A stretch of DNA of 64,000 nucleotides from Chlorocebus sabaeus. Lineage: Eukaryota > Chordata > Mammalia > Primates > Cercopithecidae. The stretch covers positions 81,740,382-81,804,381 of the forward strand of contig NC_132912.1 in assembly GCF_047675955.1 (NCBI RefSeq), in the 5' to 3' direction. A program made the translations under genes and the position numbers. This document shows, piece by piece, positions 12,193-23,352 of the stretch. Below the pieces are notes generated by a model, which saw only the letters and a program-made list of their open reading frames with translations, had not been told where the DNA came from and ran no database searches. The first letter of the stretch is position 1. The number at the start of each line of letters is the position of its first letter.

Positions 12193-13222
12193 CTTTGTGG
12201 TTTTATCTACCTTCGGTCTTTGATCATGGTGACGTACAGATGGGGTTTTGGTGTGGATGTGCTTTCTGTTCGTTATTTTTCCTTTTAACAGTCAGGACCC
12301 TCAGCTGCAGGTCTGTTGGAGTTTGCTCAAGGTCCACTCCAGACACTGTTTGCCTGGGTATCAGCAGCGGAGGCTGCAGAAGAGTGAATATTGCTGAACA
12401 GCAAATGTTGCTGTCTGATTATTCCTCTGGAAGCTTTGTCTCAGAGGTGTACCCAACTGTGTGAGGTGTGAGGTGTCAGTCTTCCCCTAGTGGGGGATGT
12501 CTCCCAGTTAGGCTACTCGGGGGTCAGGGACCCACTTGAGCAGGCAGTCTGTCCGTTCTCAGATCTCAAACTCTGTACTGGGAAAACCACTACTCTTCCA
12601 AGCTGTCAGACAGGGACATTTACATCTGCAGAGGTTTCTGCTGCCTTTTGTTTGGCTATACCTTGTCCCCAGAAATGGAGTCTACAGAGGCAGGCAGGCC
12701 TCCTTGAGCTGTGGTGGGCTCCACCCAGTTCGAGCTTCCTGGCAGCTTTGTTTACCTACTTAAGCCTCAGCAATGGCGGGTACCCCTCCCCCAGCCTGGC
12801 TACCACCTTGCAGTTAGATCCCAGACTGCTGTGCTAGCAATGAGGGAGGCTCCATGGGCATGGGACCCTCTGAGTCTGGTGCGTGATATAATCTCCTGGT
12901 GTGCCGTTTGCTAAGACCCTTGGTAAAGCACAGTAGTAGGGTGGGAGTGACCTGATTTTCCAGGTGTTGTGTGTCATGATTTCCCTTGGCTAGGAGAGGG
13001 AATTCCCTTCCCCATTGTGCTTCCTGGGTGAGGTGATGCCTCACCCTGCTTCGGCTCTCGCTCGTTGGGCTGCACCCAATGTCCTGCACCCTCTGTCCGA
13101 CATGCCCCAGTGAGATGAACCCGGTACCTCAGTTGGAAATGCAGAAATCACCTGTCTTCTGTGTCACTGACGCTGGGAGCTGGAGGCTGAAGCTGTTCCT
13201 ATTCGGCCATCTTGGTGCAGAT
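12193..13222 (-). promoter_or_regulatory. L1 copy A 5' UTR (internal promoter region)
   Basis: About 1.03 kb between the ORF1 start and the element's 5' end. It is GC- and CpG-rich compared with its surroundings. The 5'-terminal AAGATGGCC is the known YY1 site of L1 promoters. Primate L1 5' UTRs also carry an antisense promoter, which here would fire rightward. Plus-strand open frames at 12490-12837 and 12711-12914 lie where the antisense ORF0 is expected but are not certain to be functional. Confidence 0.8.
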
Positions 13223-13257
13223 CGATCCCTTTAATCTTTAAAAAAAAAAAAAATCTA

Positions 13258-13556
13258 GGCTGGGCACAGTGGCTCACACTATAATCCTAGCAATTTGGGA
13301 GGCCAAAGCAAGAGGATTGCTTGAGCCTAGGAGTTCAAGATAAACCTGAGCAAAATGGTGAGATTCTCGTCTCTACAATAACAAAAAATAAAAATATTTT
13401 AATTTTTATCCAGGTGTGGTGGTGTGGGGCGGTAGTCCCAGTTACTTTGGAAGCTGAGGTGGGAAGATTGCTTGAGCCTAGGAGTTCAAAGCTACTGTGA
13501 GCTATGATCACTCCACTGCACTCCAGCCTGAGTGAGACAGACATTTCCTGTCTCTA
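13258..13556 (+). mobile_element. Alu (sense, older type)
   Basis: Starts GGCTGGGCACAGTGGCTCA, contains the second-arm GGTGTGGTGGTGTGGGGCGG and ends in ACTCCAGCCTGAGTGAGACA. It has many CpG losses and a short degraded tail. It lies immediately right of the L1 copy A target duplication; the A run at 13239-13253 separates them. Confidence 0.92.
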
Positions 13557-14190
13557 TGAGAAAATGTGTATGTATATAATCTCTGTATAGGCCATATGTT
13601 AATTCTCTACTGACCAGATTAAACAAAGATCCCTATTTGTCCATTCAACACAGGCAAAAAGTGTTACACTTCCATATTTCAGAAGTAACCCCCAAATAAC
13701 CTATTCATTACCTAACTTCTCATATTTTTCTACAACATTTCTAGTTTATTACAATTTCTCTAAATTACATCCATCCTCAGGATGTTTTTGTTAAAGGTGC
13801 ATGTGTGTACGCCTCTTAATTGCCTTCACTCATTTAAATATTATCATTTCCACCAGATTTACTCACAGAAGTCAGAGTTTCAGCAACTTTTCTCATCGTT
13901 GCACCAATAATTATACTGCTAAATGTGACCATTTATTTCGAACAAGCTCATAATCTATACATTTATTTTTTATGTGTGTGTGTGTATAAATGAAATAAGT
14001 GCCAAGCTTTTTTACTTTTACTAAGTGGAGACAGTTGTACACATGTCTCAGGAGCTCAATATTTTGTGTGTGAGATTTTCCAGTAATGTTCACTGCTGTA
14101 TTTTGTATCACTCACTGTATGCTTGTCAAAAACTCATTTCTTCTCTTGATATGGACAGTGGGTGTTTTTACAGTTTTCTCTATTAAAAAT
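13557..14190. other. No recognised gene; short (GT)n
   Basis: Unassigned AT-rich sequence. A short TGTGTGTGTGTGT stretch lies at 13972-13986. No supported open frame. Confidence 0.4.
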
Positions 14191-14650
14191 GCTCCAATAT
14201 GACTTCTACTTCCATCTAAGATAGAGTGCTGAGTTTACTCTCCCTCTATAGTAACTAAAACACTTGACCAAATATATGAAACCACAGTTTTCAAGACCTT
14301 GGCCATCAACCATCCAAAAACAATGATCCCAGAGCAACAGGGAAAAAAATGAGATAAGTCTTATGAAGCCACAGTTTACTGCCTTCTCAGAGAATCCTCA
14401 GGTTGCAGCACAGAAAAGGGAAATACAGACAAAGCCTGGTGTGCTCCGTAAGTTGAGGAAACAAAGTTAAGCAGCCAGAATTCACAGGACAGAATACTAG
14501 AGGCGGAGAAATATAACAGAGAGCAAACTCAAGATTTGCAGAGGGATGTAGCAGAGTACCACCCAGCACGTGTTCGTGATAAAACGACCCAAGGCTAGGG
14601 AAAGGGTCACGCAAAAAATTAGAAGAAACACACTCAAAATTCACACAGGG
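14191..14650 (+). mobile_element. HAL1/L1M 5' region fragment, tentative
   Basis: The order 'acttctacttccatctaaga', 'accaaatatatgaaaccaca', 'cccagagcaacagggaaaaa' and 'gcagccagaattcacagga' matches the 5' region of a HAL1 or old L1M element as I know it. No intact frame. Probably joined originally to the fragment at 15291-15765. Confidence 0.45.
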
Positions 14651-15055
14651 CTGGAAAACTTAGTGTCTGTAAGTTTTTTATATCTGTATTTATTAATTTT
14701 TGTCCTGAATGAAACATGAGGTTTCTGGGTCAGGGACAAACTTTTAATTACTCAGAGGATAACTTGTGTCAGTCCTTCATGCTTCAGTCCCCCAAAGGGC
14801 AATGCGCTGAGGACCAAAGTCACTTATGTGTACCTGGGTTTTGTTTTGTTTTGTATTGTTTACAACAGGAGAGCAATCCTGAAATTATGACTCTCACAGC
14901 TTTTACAGGGCAGCTGATACATCTGCCCCTCTTCTTTCCAGAGAAAGGGAAAGAGGTGGCTTTTAACATAAACAAAAGCACTTTGGTGGAAAAGAGGTAA
15001 AGGTTCCTAAGCCAATGACCCTTTGGAATATAAGTAAATAGCTCCAGAGTTGTTT
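14651..15055. other. No recognised feature
   Basis: A 94-codon plus-strand frame (14716-15000) has no domain, no repeat match I recognise and no splice context. TTTTG repeats occur at 14841-14862. Confidence 0.35.
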
Positions 15056-15168
15056 CTTTTTCTTTCTTTCTTTCTTTTTTTTTTTTTTTTCCCAGGACAG
15101 AGTCTCACTCTGTCGCCTAGGCTGGAATGCAGTGGCACGATTTTGGCTCACTCCACCTTCCACCCAGG
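15056..15168 (-). mobile_element. Alu 3'-end fragment (antisense)
   Basis: A T-rich tail (with CTTT units) is followed by GACAGAGTCTCACTCTGTCG and GGCTGGAATGCAGTGGCACG. The match stops abruptly after about 90 nt at CCACCCAGG, so only the right-arm end of the Alu is present. Confidence 0.85.
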
Positions 15169-15290
15169 GGAGTTACTTCTAAACTTCTCCAGAAGTCTTA
15201 ATCTACAACTCCCAAGTCGTTTGCCATTCAAAAATCCTTTAATCCAGGTGTCAGCAATTTTTGCTCAGAAAGCCCTGATCATGTAGCATT

Positions 15291-15765
15291 GTTTCTTGAC
15301 TTTTGTTCCCACCAGCCAAACTGTAAAACATTATAATTCAGAAGAAATTTGGTAGTCAGAAGGCACATACCTCGGCAATGAATTTAATTATACCTAGAAT
15401 AAATGTATTTATGGCCAATCTAAAAATATTAAAAGTATTGCCCCAAGCAATCAAACTATTTCCAACAAGAATACAAAAGAATTCAATGCCTAACAAGGTA
15501 AAATTTGCAATGTCTGCCATCCCTATCAAAGCTTATTAGAAAAATATAGTAGCCCTCAACAAGAATAAAAATTAAAAATTGAAACTGATTCAGACGTATA
15601 AATGTTTCAATTATCAGACAAGCACTTAAAAATTATTATAACTATATTCCATATGTTCAAAAAGCTAGAGGAAAGATAGAACATTATAAATATGGAAGAT
15701 ATAAAAATATCCTCATTGAAATTCTAGAGCTGAAAATTATAATGCATGAGATGAAAAATGTACTT
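15291..15765 (+). mobile_element. HAL1/L1M ORF1-region fragment
   Basis: A-rich text with 'aaaaagctagaggaaagata' and 'tctagagctgaaaattataa' followed by 'gagatgaaaaatg' matches the ORF1 coiled-coil coding region of HAL1 or an old L1M. It is full of stops. It ends abruptly at an antisense L1 piece at 15766. Confidence 0.5.
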
Positions 15766-15965
15766 GTTTTGCAAACATTTTCCCTAAGTTTATGGTTGCT
15801 TTTACTTTGTCTCCAGTGTCTTTTGATGCACAGATTTTAATCATATTTTAATATAGTCATATTTATCAATCTTCTTGCATAGTTTGTGCTTTTCATCTTG
15901 TGTAAGAAATGTTTCCTCACCATTACCAAGGTCATAATTTTTTTTTACATTTTCTTCTAAAAATA
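15766..15965 (-). mobile_element. Old L1 ORF2 3' fragment (antisense)
   Basis: 'ccagtgtcttttgatgcaca' followed by 'ttgtgcttttcatcttgtgt' and 'accaaggtcataat' is the reverse of the L1 ORF2 C-terminal coding region. It abuts the sense HAL1/L1M fragment, so the two form a head-to-head rearranged junction or two separate insertions. Confidence 0.65.
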
Positions 15966-18399
15966 TGCCCACTACCCTTAACATAATCCCCACTTTCTGC
16001 TTAAATTCACCAGTAATAGTTTAACTGGTACGAAGTTTCTTGCAGGGGTGTACTGTGACAGCTTGCTTTTGATTGAAGAACAGTTCTTCCCTACTAGGGA
16101 ACATCATTCTCTCTGACCAGGCACAGAATTTCAGGAGAATTCTGCACTATGTGATGAGTGAGGAAGAGGACATCAAACCAGCCATATTAGTCACACGGAC
16201 TCTGGCAATCGGTGGGTTGACAGATATCCCAGCTCTATCATCCTCAAGTCCTTGTAATTGCCTGAGGTCACCAGCCAAGAAGGAAAGTAGTTTATGCCCA
16301 AGAGAGTTCTGGATCCATAACAAGGAAAGAAATAACTTCCACTAAGGGTTCTGCTCTCAAGATCCATCAGACTGTACTTGAGAAACCGTGGCACCAACCA
16401 TAAAAGATTAGGGCTTGGTGTTTTCAATGTCTGAGCATGAAGGGCTTAAATTTCCCCTGTTAACATATTTCTGCCATGATTCATGGTGCTCCCCATTTTA
16501 TTTCCTGACTCATCTTCTTTAGGAGGTCACACTCAGCTTTTAATGTTCGGCTAGCTTCCTGACTCCTCTTTAAATAAATGAACAATTAGAGGAGGGGATG
16601 AAATCTTAATTCAATCTCAATGACAGACTCTGTTTTGACAGAAGCCAAAACAAAGCAGAATAGGTTCTGGAGGCAGGAAATGTCAGTTATCACTACTCCC
16701 TTACATTGAAGATTATAATTCTGCTTTTGAAACATCCTTTGAAAATTTCATATAGAAAGATGCAACTTCTTTAACTGTCTTATTTGTTTTCTTCTTGCAT
16801 AATCATACCACATTACATTTACAGCATTTTGCATTTATTATTCCAAGTGATTTCAGTGTTATCAATGCAACATTATTTTGATTGGATTGTTCTTCAAGAG
16901 GGAAATTTTACAATCCACTATTTCTTCCCTATATTGCTTAAAAGAATGAGAATGCTATCAGTTACATAGTTCAAAGTATATATAGAAAAAAAAGGCGACT
17001 TTAACCAGAAGAAAACATTTTCTTTAAATTATCATCTCTCCCTACAAAATTCTGATAAAATTACAACATTCTTTAGCTTATTTCTCAGTGTATGGAATAA
17101 ATTGAATTTTGTTTTGCCTTGGAGTAGACCATGTACCAAAACAATATTAAATAATCACAGTCTGTGGTTTCCTTTTGGACTTTATTGAAGCATGAACTGT
17201 GAGGGGCAATGCAACATTTTTTCTAATTGGCCCTTGTATGAAATTCTAATGCTAGACTCAAAATTTTACCCCAGTTATGAATTACTAGTGAGGTTATGTG
17301 AGGTTCACAAAGCCAGAAAATAGTTGGTTATAATCACAAACAGCCAGTAAAACCTTGGCCAGAAACTGGTGTTAAAGGGCTTTGAGCAAAATTAAATCCC
17401 ATGGGATAGGGGTGTTCCACACCTCAGATTCTAGGCACATCCCATAGCATCGTGACCTGCAGCACTGAAACTGCAGGCCCAATCAGGACCAGGCCTAGAA
17501 GATATTTCCCGAAAATAAGGTGCTTCCCTAGGAAAGAGGTAGTGATTGAGATGGTGTCCATCTGCAAATGCAGATGTTTTGTTAATGCCTTCTTGTCTCT
17601 CAGAAGACACTATACCCTCATTCTTTATTGGCCAGAACAACTTAGATGGCAACATAATCAGAACTCCACAAAAATACACTGAGGAAGGCCAAGTTTATGT
17701 TTGTGACTGTCTTATTTGCCTTATAATCTCCCCTTCTTTTCCTCTTTATTCTCCTGGCATGTAGAACCTTCAATACCGTTCCCTGACTGCCCAACCATTT
17801 CCCTGGGCACTTATAGAGGCCCAAGTTCTCTAAGCAGAAAACTCATCCCTCATAGAATTCACTTGCCCTGTTCCCATGATTACAGACTCCCTGAGAAGGA
17901 CCAAAGATGAGGGCAGTGTAAAAATTGTATGTCTTCTAACTCAGAGATCCAGGGTAACCTACTCAGGCTGCAAGTATTATGAGGGGCTAGTGGGGAACAA
18001 ACCACAAACTAAAATTATAGGTCATGCCTGAATGTAGGGTAGAGAAAATTACCCCAAACAGCAAGTCACTACTTTCTAAACAGGGAGATTTTATATTTTT
18101 AATTGCATTATAAAAAACTGAGGGATTTCTGTTCCTTATATGAAGGTTCCAGAGTCCCTAATGCAGAGAGAGAGAGCAGGGGTAAAGTACAGTCTACAGT
18201 GACAAAATCAGCAGACACTGAGGGCTGAAGGAGACACAGGTCTCCCTCTGATCTGTCTTCATTTATCTGGTTTCTACCCATTGTTCCAGCAGTGAGCTTA
18301 GTGTGATTGTCTTCTAAACGCTCCTCCATGTTCTATCCCTACCCCACCATCCCAGTAGGATTTTATGCTTTCCTTAGCCACGCCTGTGTCATAGTTTTA
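15966..18399. other. No recognised gene or repeat
   Basis: About 2.4 kb. Small open frames at 16073-16345 (+), 16191-16427 (-), 17431-17679 (-) and 17452-17682 (+) overlap one another on opposite strands, show no domains and lack splice context. Parts of 17180-17900 have an LTR-like feel (purine and pyrimidine blocks, 'aataaggtgcttccctagg') but I cannot name a family. Confidence 0.35.
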
Positions 18400-18480
18400 T
18401 TAGGTTGGTGCAAAAGTAATCATGGTTTTTGTCACTGAAAGTAATTTGTAAAAGCCACAATTACTTTTGCACCAATGTAA
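18400..18480. mobile_element. MADE1 (mariner-derived MITE), miR-548-like hairpin
   Basis: An 81-bp element starting TTAGGTTGGTGCAAAAGTAA and ending TTACTTTTGCACCAATGTAA. It is flanked by the mariner-type TA duplication at 18398-18399 and 18481-18482. The two arms are inverted copies able to fold into one hairpin. MADE1 copies are the known source of the miR-548 family. This copy has lost some pairing near the loop. Whether it is transcribed cannot be seen here. Confidence 0.93.
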
Positions 18481-18514
18481 TACTATGCAGTCCTGTCACC
18501 ACTGATGTATTTCT

Positions 18515-18620
18515 CTGTTGCTCATCATAATGTAAGCATCATGCAAATACGCTGTGTCTTATCTGACCTGTTATCATGGGGCTTGGCACAGGCGTGGCAT
18601 ATCATAGGTGTTCAAACAGT
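18515..18620 (+). repeat. L2 3'-end remnant, tentative
   Basis: 'aatgtaagcatcatgcaaat' followed by 'ggggcttggcacaggcgtgg' and 'ataggtgttcaa' resembles the L2 3' end (normally ...cctggcacatagtaggtgctcaa). Confidence 0.45.
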
Positions 18621-19709
18621 GAGGTTAGGAATGCATAACCTCATATTCACAAAGCAACCACATTGTTCATTCAGCTTTATGTTCATACCAAATATCAGAT
18701 AACCAGAAGTATGAACAGTTAAAGGTAACGATGCAGATGGTACCACCTATACATTATCTACTCTATTAAATATTCAAGAATGTGGCTTAGAACAATTGTC
18801 TAGAATGTATTATCAGTCTGCCTGCCTGGATTCTGATAAAAATGGAAAGTAGTGAAAAGAATGTGAGTGTGTTTGTCAGGTAAAGATATTTTGCTGTTGG
18901 CCTTTCCCATGCAGTGGCTGGCATGGGGCTCACTCGTCTTTCACGGTTGCCCATAGATAATATTGGTTTTTCCTTGGAGTCATGAACTTTGCTTGTGAGT
19001 CAGGAAGGATCTCATTGTTTGGCCACTCAGGGAGTGAGATATCTAGCCCAAAGGCTAGGTGCTTCCAAGGATTCTGGCAAGAGGAGCAAATAGACAATGT
19101 CGTGCTATATGGAAGCATGCCTTGTGTGGGAAAGAGAGGGAGGGAAGACTGTAGAAAGGCCTTTGCAAGCCAGAGAAGGTATCAGATGAAAAAAGAAGGG
19201 TAGTGCATGCTATCCAAGCAGGTGATAGAAGGGACAAAAGACACAGGACAAATCTTTTGGGACCAGCAAACAGGGATGAGCAGCATCTGGAGAAAGAATT
19301 CCACGACCTGTTGGCTCTTCTCCAGATACTTCCTGGTGTTGAGCTGACTCCAGACAGGCAAAAGCCTTCATTTACAGCTGGTAAGCAATATTGTGGTTGT
19401 AACCAAATCCTCTGGGAGTTGGTAAACCATTTCCATGATTCTCATGAAAATATGCTTTGTTACAAAGTGAGACTGTATCTGCTCAGCTACAGGGTTCAAA
19501 GAAATTTGCTACAGCATCCCTTGCCATTGAAATACCAAAGGACCCAAATGTCTATTTTAAAGTTAACATCCGCTGCACCTTAACCAAGAACAATGACAGT
19601 CCAAGGACCAAGTTCAATAATCACCAGTAGTGCCTCATATATAATTATGTGGTGAACATGACTAAATAGTTTTGGCACCAAATCTATGTCAACTTATCAT
19701 TTATGGGAA
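18621..19709. other. No recognised feature
   Basis: Includes a 126-codon plus-strand frame (19203-19583, start MHAIQAGDRRDKRHR). It has no recognisable domain, no splice sites that I trust and no CpG enrichment. I treat it as chance. Confidence 0.35.
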
Positions 19710-19895
19710 AGTATCAATATCTATTGAGCAAGCAGGGTGCCAGGCATTACGCTGGAAATTTTACCTAGTCATCTCATTTAATTCTCATAAGTAATCTATG
19801 AGATAAGACTTTACAGATGAGGAAATTGAGGCTCCAAGAGGTGAATTAAATTGCCCATGACTGCACAGCTAGGAGGTAATAGAGGTATATTTTGT
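19710..19895 (+). repeat. MIR SINE
   Basis: 'atctattgagcaagcagggt' then 'ccaggcattacgctgg', 'catctcatttaattctcat', 'tttacagatgaggaaattga' and 'gactgcacagctaggaggta' give the MIR consensus order in sense. Confidence 0.8.
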
Positions 19896-19934
19896 AGCTG
19901 TGTCTATTAAACTCTTTCCATTTGCAACAATAAT

Positions 19935-20005
19935 AGCAAAAATAGTTGTGGCAAATATTTATATAGTATTCTGTCCTCAAAACACTTAATATATGTTAAC
20001 TTAAA
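19935..20005 (+). repeat. MIR, left half (split by L1)
   Basis: 'aaatatttatatagtattct' and 'aaacacttaatatatgttaa' correspond to the MIR start (ATTTATTGAG... to the GCTTTACATGTATTAA area). The match breaks where the L1 at 20006 begins and resumes at 21247. Confidence 0.6.
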
Positions 20006-21246
20006 TCTAAGACCTCAAACCATGAAACTACTCCAAGAAAACATTGGGGAAAATCTCTAGGACATTGATCTGGGAAAAAATTTATTGAGCAATACTCCAC
20101 AAGCACAGGCAGCCAAAGCAAAAGCTGACAAATGAGATCACATCAAGTTAAAAAGCTTCAGCACAACAAAGGATACAATTAACAAAGTGAAGACACAACT
20201 CAGAGAATGGGAAAAAATATTTGCAAACTACCCATCTGACAAGGGATTAATAACCAGAATACATAAATAACTCACACAACCCTATAGAAAAATATCTAAT
20301 AAGCCAGTCAAAGGATGGCCAAAATATTTGAATAGACATTTCTCAAAAGAAGACATAGAAATGGCAAGCAGGTATATGAAAAGGTGCTAAACAGCACTGA
20401 TCATCAGAGAAATGCAAATCAAAACCACAATGAGGTATCATCCACTCCAGTTAAAATGGCTTGTATACAAAAGACAGGCAATAAAAAATTCTGGCAAAGA
20501 TGTGGAGAAAAGGGAACACTTGTACACTGTCGGTGGGAATGTAAATTAGTACAACCACTATGGAGAATTGTTTGGAGGTTCCTCAAAACACTAAAAATTG
20601 AGCTACCATATGATCCAGCAATCCCACTGCTGGGTATATACCCAAAAGAAAAGCAATCAGTATATCGACAAGATATCTGCACTCTCATGTTTGTTGCAGC
20701 ACTGTTTATAATAGCTAACATTTGGAAGCAACATGAGTGTCCATCAACAGGTGGGTGGATAAAAAAAAAAAATTGTGGCACATATACACAATGGAGTACT
20801 GTTCTGCCAGTAAAAAGAAGGATATCCAGTCATTTGCTACAACATGGATGGAACTGGAGATCATTATGTTAGGTGAAATAAACCAGGAAAAGAAAGACAA
20901 ACATCACATGTTCTCACTTATTTGTGGGATCTAAAAATCAAAACAATTGAACTCATGGACATAGAGAGTAGAAGGATGGTTGTCAGAGGCTGAGAAGGGT
21001 AGTAGGGGGTTGAGGGAGGTGAGGATAGTTAACGGAAACAAAAAAAGTAGAAAGAATGAATAAGACCTACTATTTGATAGCACAACAGGGTGACTATAGT
21101 CAATAGTAACAGTACATCTTTTAAAAACGTAGAGTGTAATTGGATTGTTTGCAACTTGGGATAAGCACTTGAGGGGATGGATACCCCATTCTTCAAAGTG
21201 TGTGTTTGTATGTATGTGTATATATATACACACACACACACACGTA
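20006..21246 (+). mobile_element. 5'-truncated L1 (sense), ORF2 end plus 3' UTR
   Basis: Starts inside ORF2 ('accatgaaactactccaaga'), runs through the C-terminal coding region to about 20872, then a 3' UTR with 'gtcagaggctgagaagggta' and 'atttgatagcacaacagggt'. It ends in a TATG/TA/CA-rich tail (21200-21243). It is more diverged than L1 copies A and B and probably belongs to a late L1MA or early L1PB-type group. It split a MIR. Confidence 0.88.
20384..20872 (+). pseudogene. L1 ORF2 C-terminal fragment
   Basis: A 162-codon open stretch with TLVHCRWECKLVQPLWRIVW, then ELPYDPAIPLLGIYPKEKQS, and IIANIWKQHECPSTGGWIKK. This is the cysteine-rich C-terminal part of L1 ORF2p. The upstream RT and endonuclease regions are absent because the insertion is truncated. 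The reading frame around 20006-20383 contains stops. Confidence 0.88.
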
Positions 21247-21350
21247 AGGAAACTGAGGTTAGAGAGTTGAAGTAACATGCCCAGGGTCGTAGATATTAAA
21301 GGGAAGGGCTGGGATTAAATACAGGAAGTCTGATTCCAGAAATCACACTC
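21247..21350 (+). repeat. MIR, right half (split by L1)
   Basis: 'aaggaaactgaggttagaga' then 'aacatgcccagggtcgtaga' and 'gggctgggattaaatacagg' are the MIR 3' half in sense. It completes the half at 19935-20005. Confidence 0.7.
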
Positions 21351-22437
21351 TCAACACAATCTATTGTCTCTGTTTTCAAATATTTGAGAACTAAGTGCTT
21401 TTCATAACTGTGAACATTCTAGACATTCTAGGGAATGTCACAAAATCCAAAATGGCATCAATAAGCATCTAAAGGGAAATGTGCCTGGCCAGAGTCTTAG
21501 GGATGAGGGATGTGACAACCCAAGTAACTGAATGGGAAAGCCCCTGAAACTTCTGTCAATATTATGGTTCTGCAATGGACTTCCACTCTGACCTCTGACC
21601 TTAGCCCGACACCTCCTGCTGGAACTTTGGAAGTTCAGGACAGAAGCCTCAAAGGATTCTGCAGAAGCCTTGCCTCGGTGCTGAGGCAGGATCTACCTCC
21701 AACATCAGCAGCTGCCCCACTTTAGGACTCCCATACCTTCTGCTTGCCAGATCTAGATTTGAAAGATAGGAAAACATATAAAATCTGTAAAAACCGAGCA
21801 TGCACTTGATAGGCAGAAAAAAGTTCAGGTCTGAAAGGTTGACGGGGCACCCTTATTTTCCAGGACTGCTTGCAATGTGTCTCATGAAGAACTCAGTCAT
21901 CTCTGAAGGACGGGCTGCCGTGGGAACAGGGTGAGCTGAAACATCTGGAAGCCACGCAGAGTGAGTGATCAACCATCTTGGCTCGCCAAGGAATGAGGGG
22001 GCTTCCCAGGACAGAGAACTTTCAATGCTAAAAACCAGTTGGTCACCCTCCACCCATGTAATGGTCAACAAGAACCCCAGGGATTCCTCTGCATTCCAGC
22101 CCATTCCATTCATGCCATGCTATACCATTCACAGCTACAGAGCCGCCCAGTCATGCACACGTGTTCCGACTGTGAGCATTTGGACACGCACGTCAGCGCT
22201 TACTGCTATAACCGCAGCACCCACTTCCTTAGAACAGTTGTTTTATTTGCAGCCCTGGTCTGCTTAAGTCAGATGAAATTATTTTCACAAGTTGCTGTCT
22301 CATAGCCAGAGAAGAGGCAGAGTTTGATGGCTTGTTTAGAATTTAACTCTATCACCTTGAGTTGCTGAACCTTTGAATTGGTCACAGAATAAATTGCTAT
22401 CAATCTGGGTTATAGGAGTCAGATATGAATGATGATG
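21351..22437. other. No recognised feature
   Basis: Unassigned. Opposite-strand frames at 21853-22113 (-) and 21965-22267, 22039-22305 (+) overlap without domain support. 'acattctagacattctaggg' at 21414-21434 is a short local repeat. Confidence 0.35.
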
Positions 22438-22452
22438 CATTTCATCATTTTC

Positions 22453-22751
22453 ATTTTTATTTTTATTTCGAGACGGAGTCTTGCTCTGTCACCCAGGCTG
22501 GCGTGCAATGGCACTATCTCGGCTCACTGCAACCTCTGCCTCCCAGGTTCACACCATTCTCCTGCCTCAGCCTCCTGAGTAGCTGGGATTATAGGCGCCT
22601 GCCACCAAGCCTGGCTCATTTTTTGTATTTTTAGTAGAGATGGGGTTTAACCATGTTGGCCAGTCTGGTCTCGAACTCCTGACCTCGTGATCCGCCCACC
22701 TCAGCTTCCCAAAGCTCTGGGATTACAGGCATGAGCCACTGCACCTGGCCA
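22453..22751 (-). mobile_element. Alu (full-length, antisense)
   Basis: A short TTTTTATTTTTATTT tail is followed by CGAGACGGAGTCTTGCTCTG through GAGCCACTGCACCTGGCC. The flanks carry an imperfect target duplication, CATTTCATCATTTT (22438-22451) against CATTTCACGATTTT (22752-22765). Several CpGs are retained, suggesting an AluS or AluY. Confidence 0.96.
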
Positions 22752-23032
22752 CATTTCACGATTTTTTAAATTCTCAGTTACAAAGTAGTACCTGGAACTG
22801 GTTCCAAAAAAAAGTTTTGACTAATTGTTTCACATTCAGTTTTTCAACCCCTGTATATAATTAGCTTCTTGGGAGTATGTATCTGTCTGTGGGCAGGGCC
22901 ACCTGGTGTTCCTTGGGAATCCTGAAGATTAGGCAACTTCGCCTATGAGCATTTAAAGTGCAGTCAGCCCCATTTAAAAATGACCATTATAAGCCAAGTT
23001 GAGCCCCTGCCTTTAAGAGAAGCCTCAGTCGA

Positions 23033-23340
23033 GGGTCAGGTGTGGTGGCTCCTGCCCGTCTTACCAGCACTTTGGGAGACTGAGGCTGGTGAGAAGATTG
23101 CTTGAACTCATTAGTTCAAGAACACCCTGGGCAACATGGCAAACTCCTGTCTCTGCAGAAAATACAAAAATTAGCTGGGTGTGGTGATGTGCACCTCTAG
23201 TCCCAGCTACTTAGGAGGCTGAGATGGGAGGATGGCTTGAGACCACGGAGGCTGAGATTGCAGTGAGCCATGATTGCACCACGGCACTCCAGCCTGGTGA
23301 CAGAGTGAGACCACTCTGTCTCAACAACAACAAAAACATA
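23033..23340 (+). mobile_element. Alu (sense, older type)
   Basis: Starts GGGTCAGGTGTGGTGGCTCC, has GCCTGGTGACAGAGTGAGAC near the end and a (CAA)n-rich tail. The flanks share an imperfect duplication, AAGCCTCAGTC (23020-23030) against AAGGTCTCAGTC (23341-23352). Confidence 0.93.
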
Positions 23341-23352
23341 AAGGTCTCAGTC

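Larger units (their letters stand above)
7163..13225 (-). mobile_element. L1 copy A, near full-length primate L1
   Basis: About 6.06 kb in reverse orientation. The A/T-rich 3' end is at 7163-7190, followed by the 3' UTR, ORF2 (11115 to 7484), ORF1 (12192 to about 11180) and a roughly 1-kb 5' UTR ending at CCAAGATGGCCGAATAGG (read on the minus strand) near 13200-13217. The 9-bp direct repeat CCTTTAATC at 7154-7162 and 13228-13236 is a good target-site duplication. ORF1 and ORF2 both carry stops and frameshifts, so the copy is dead. It is probably an L1PA subfamily of intermediate age. Confidence 0.95.

Noticed and set aside
18400..18480. Hairpin read as a bacterial-type terminator
   Set aside because: It is a MADE1 transposon with TA duplication in a primate context.
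19203..19583. 126-codon plus-strand frame
   Set aside because: No recognised domain and no exon signals; I could not rule out an old pseudogene but have no evidence.
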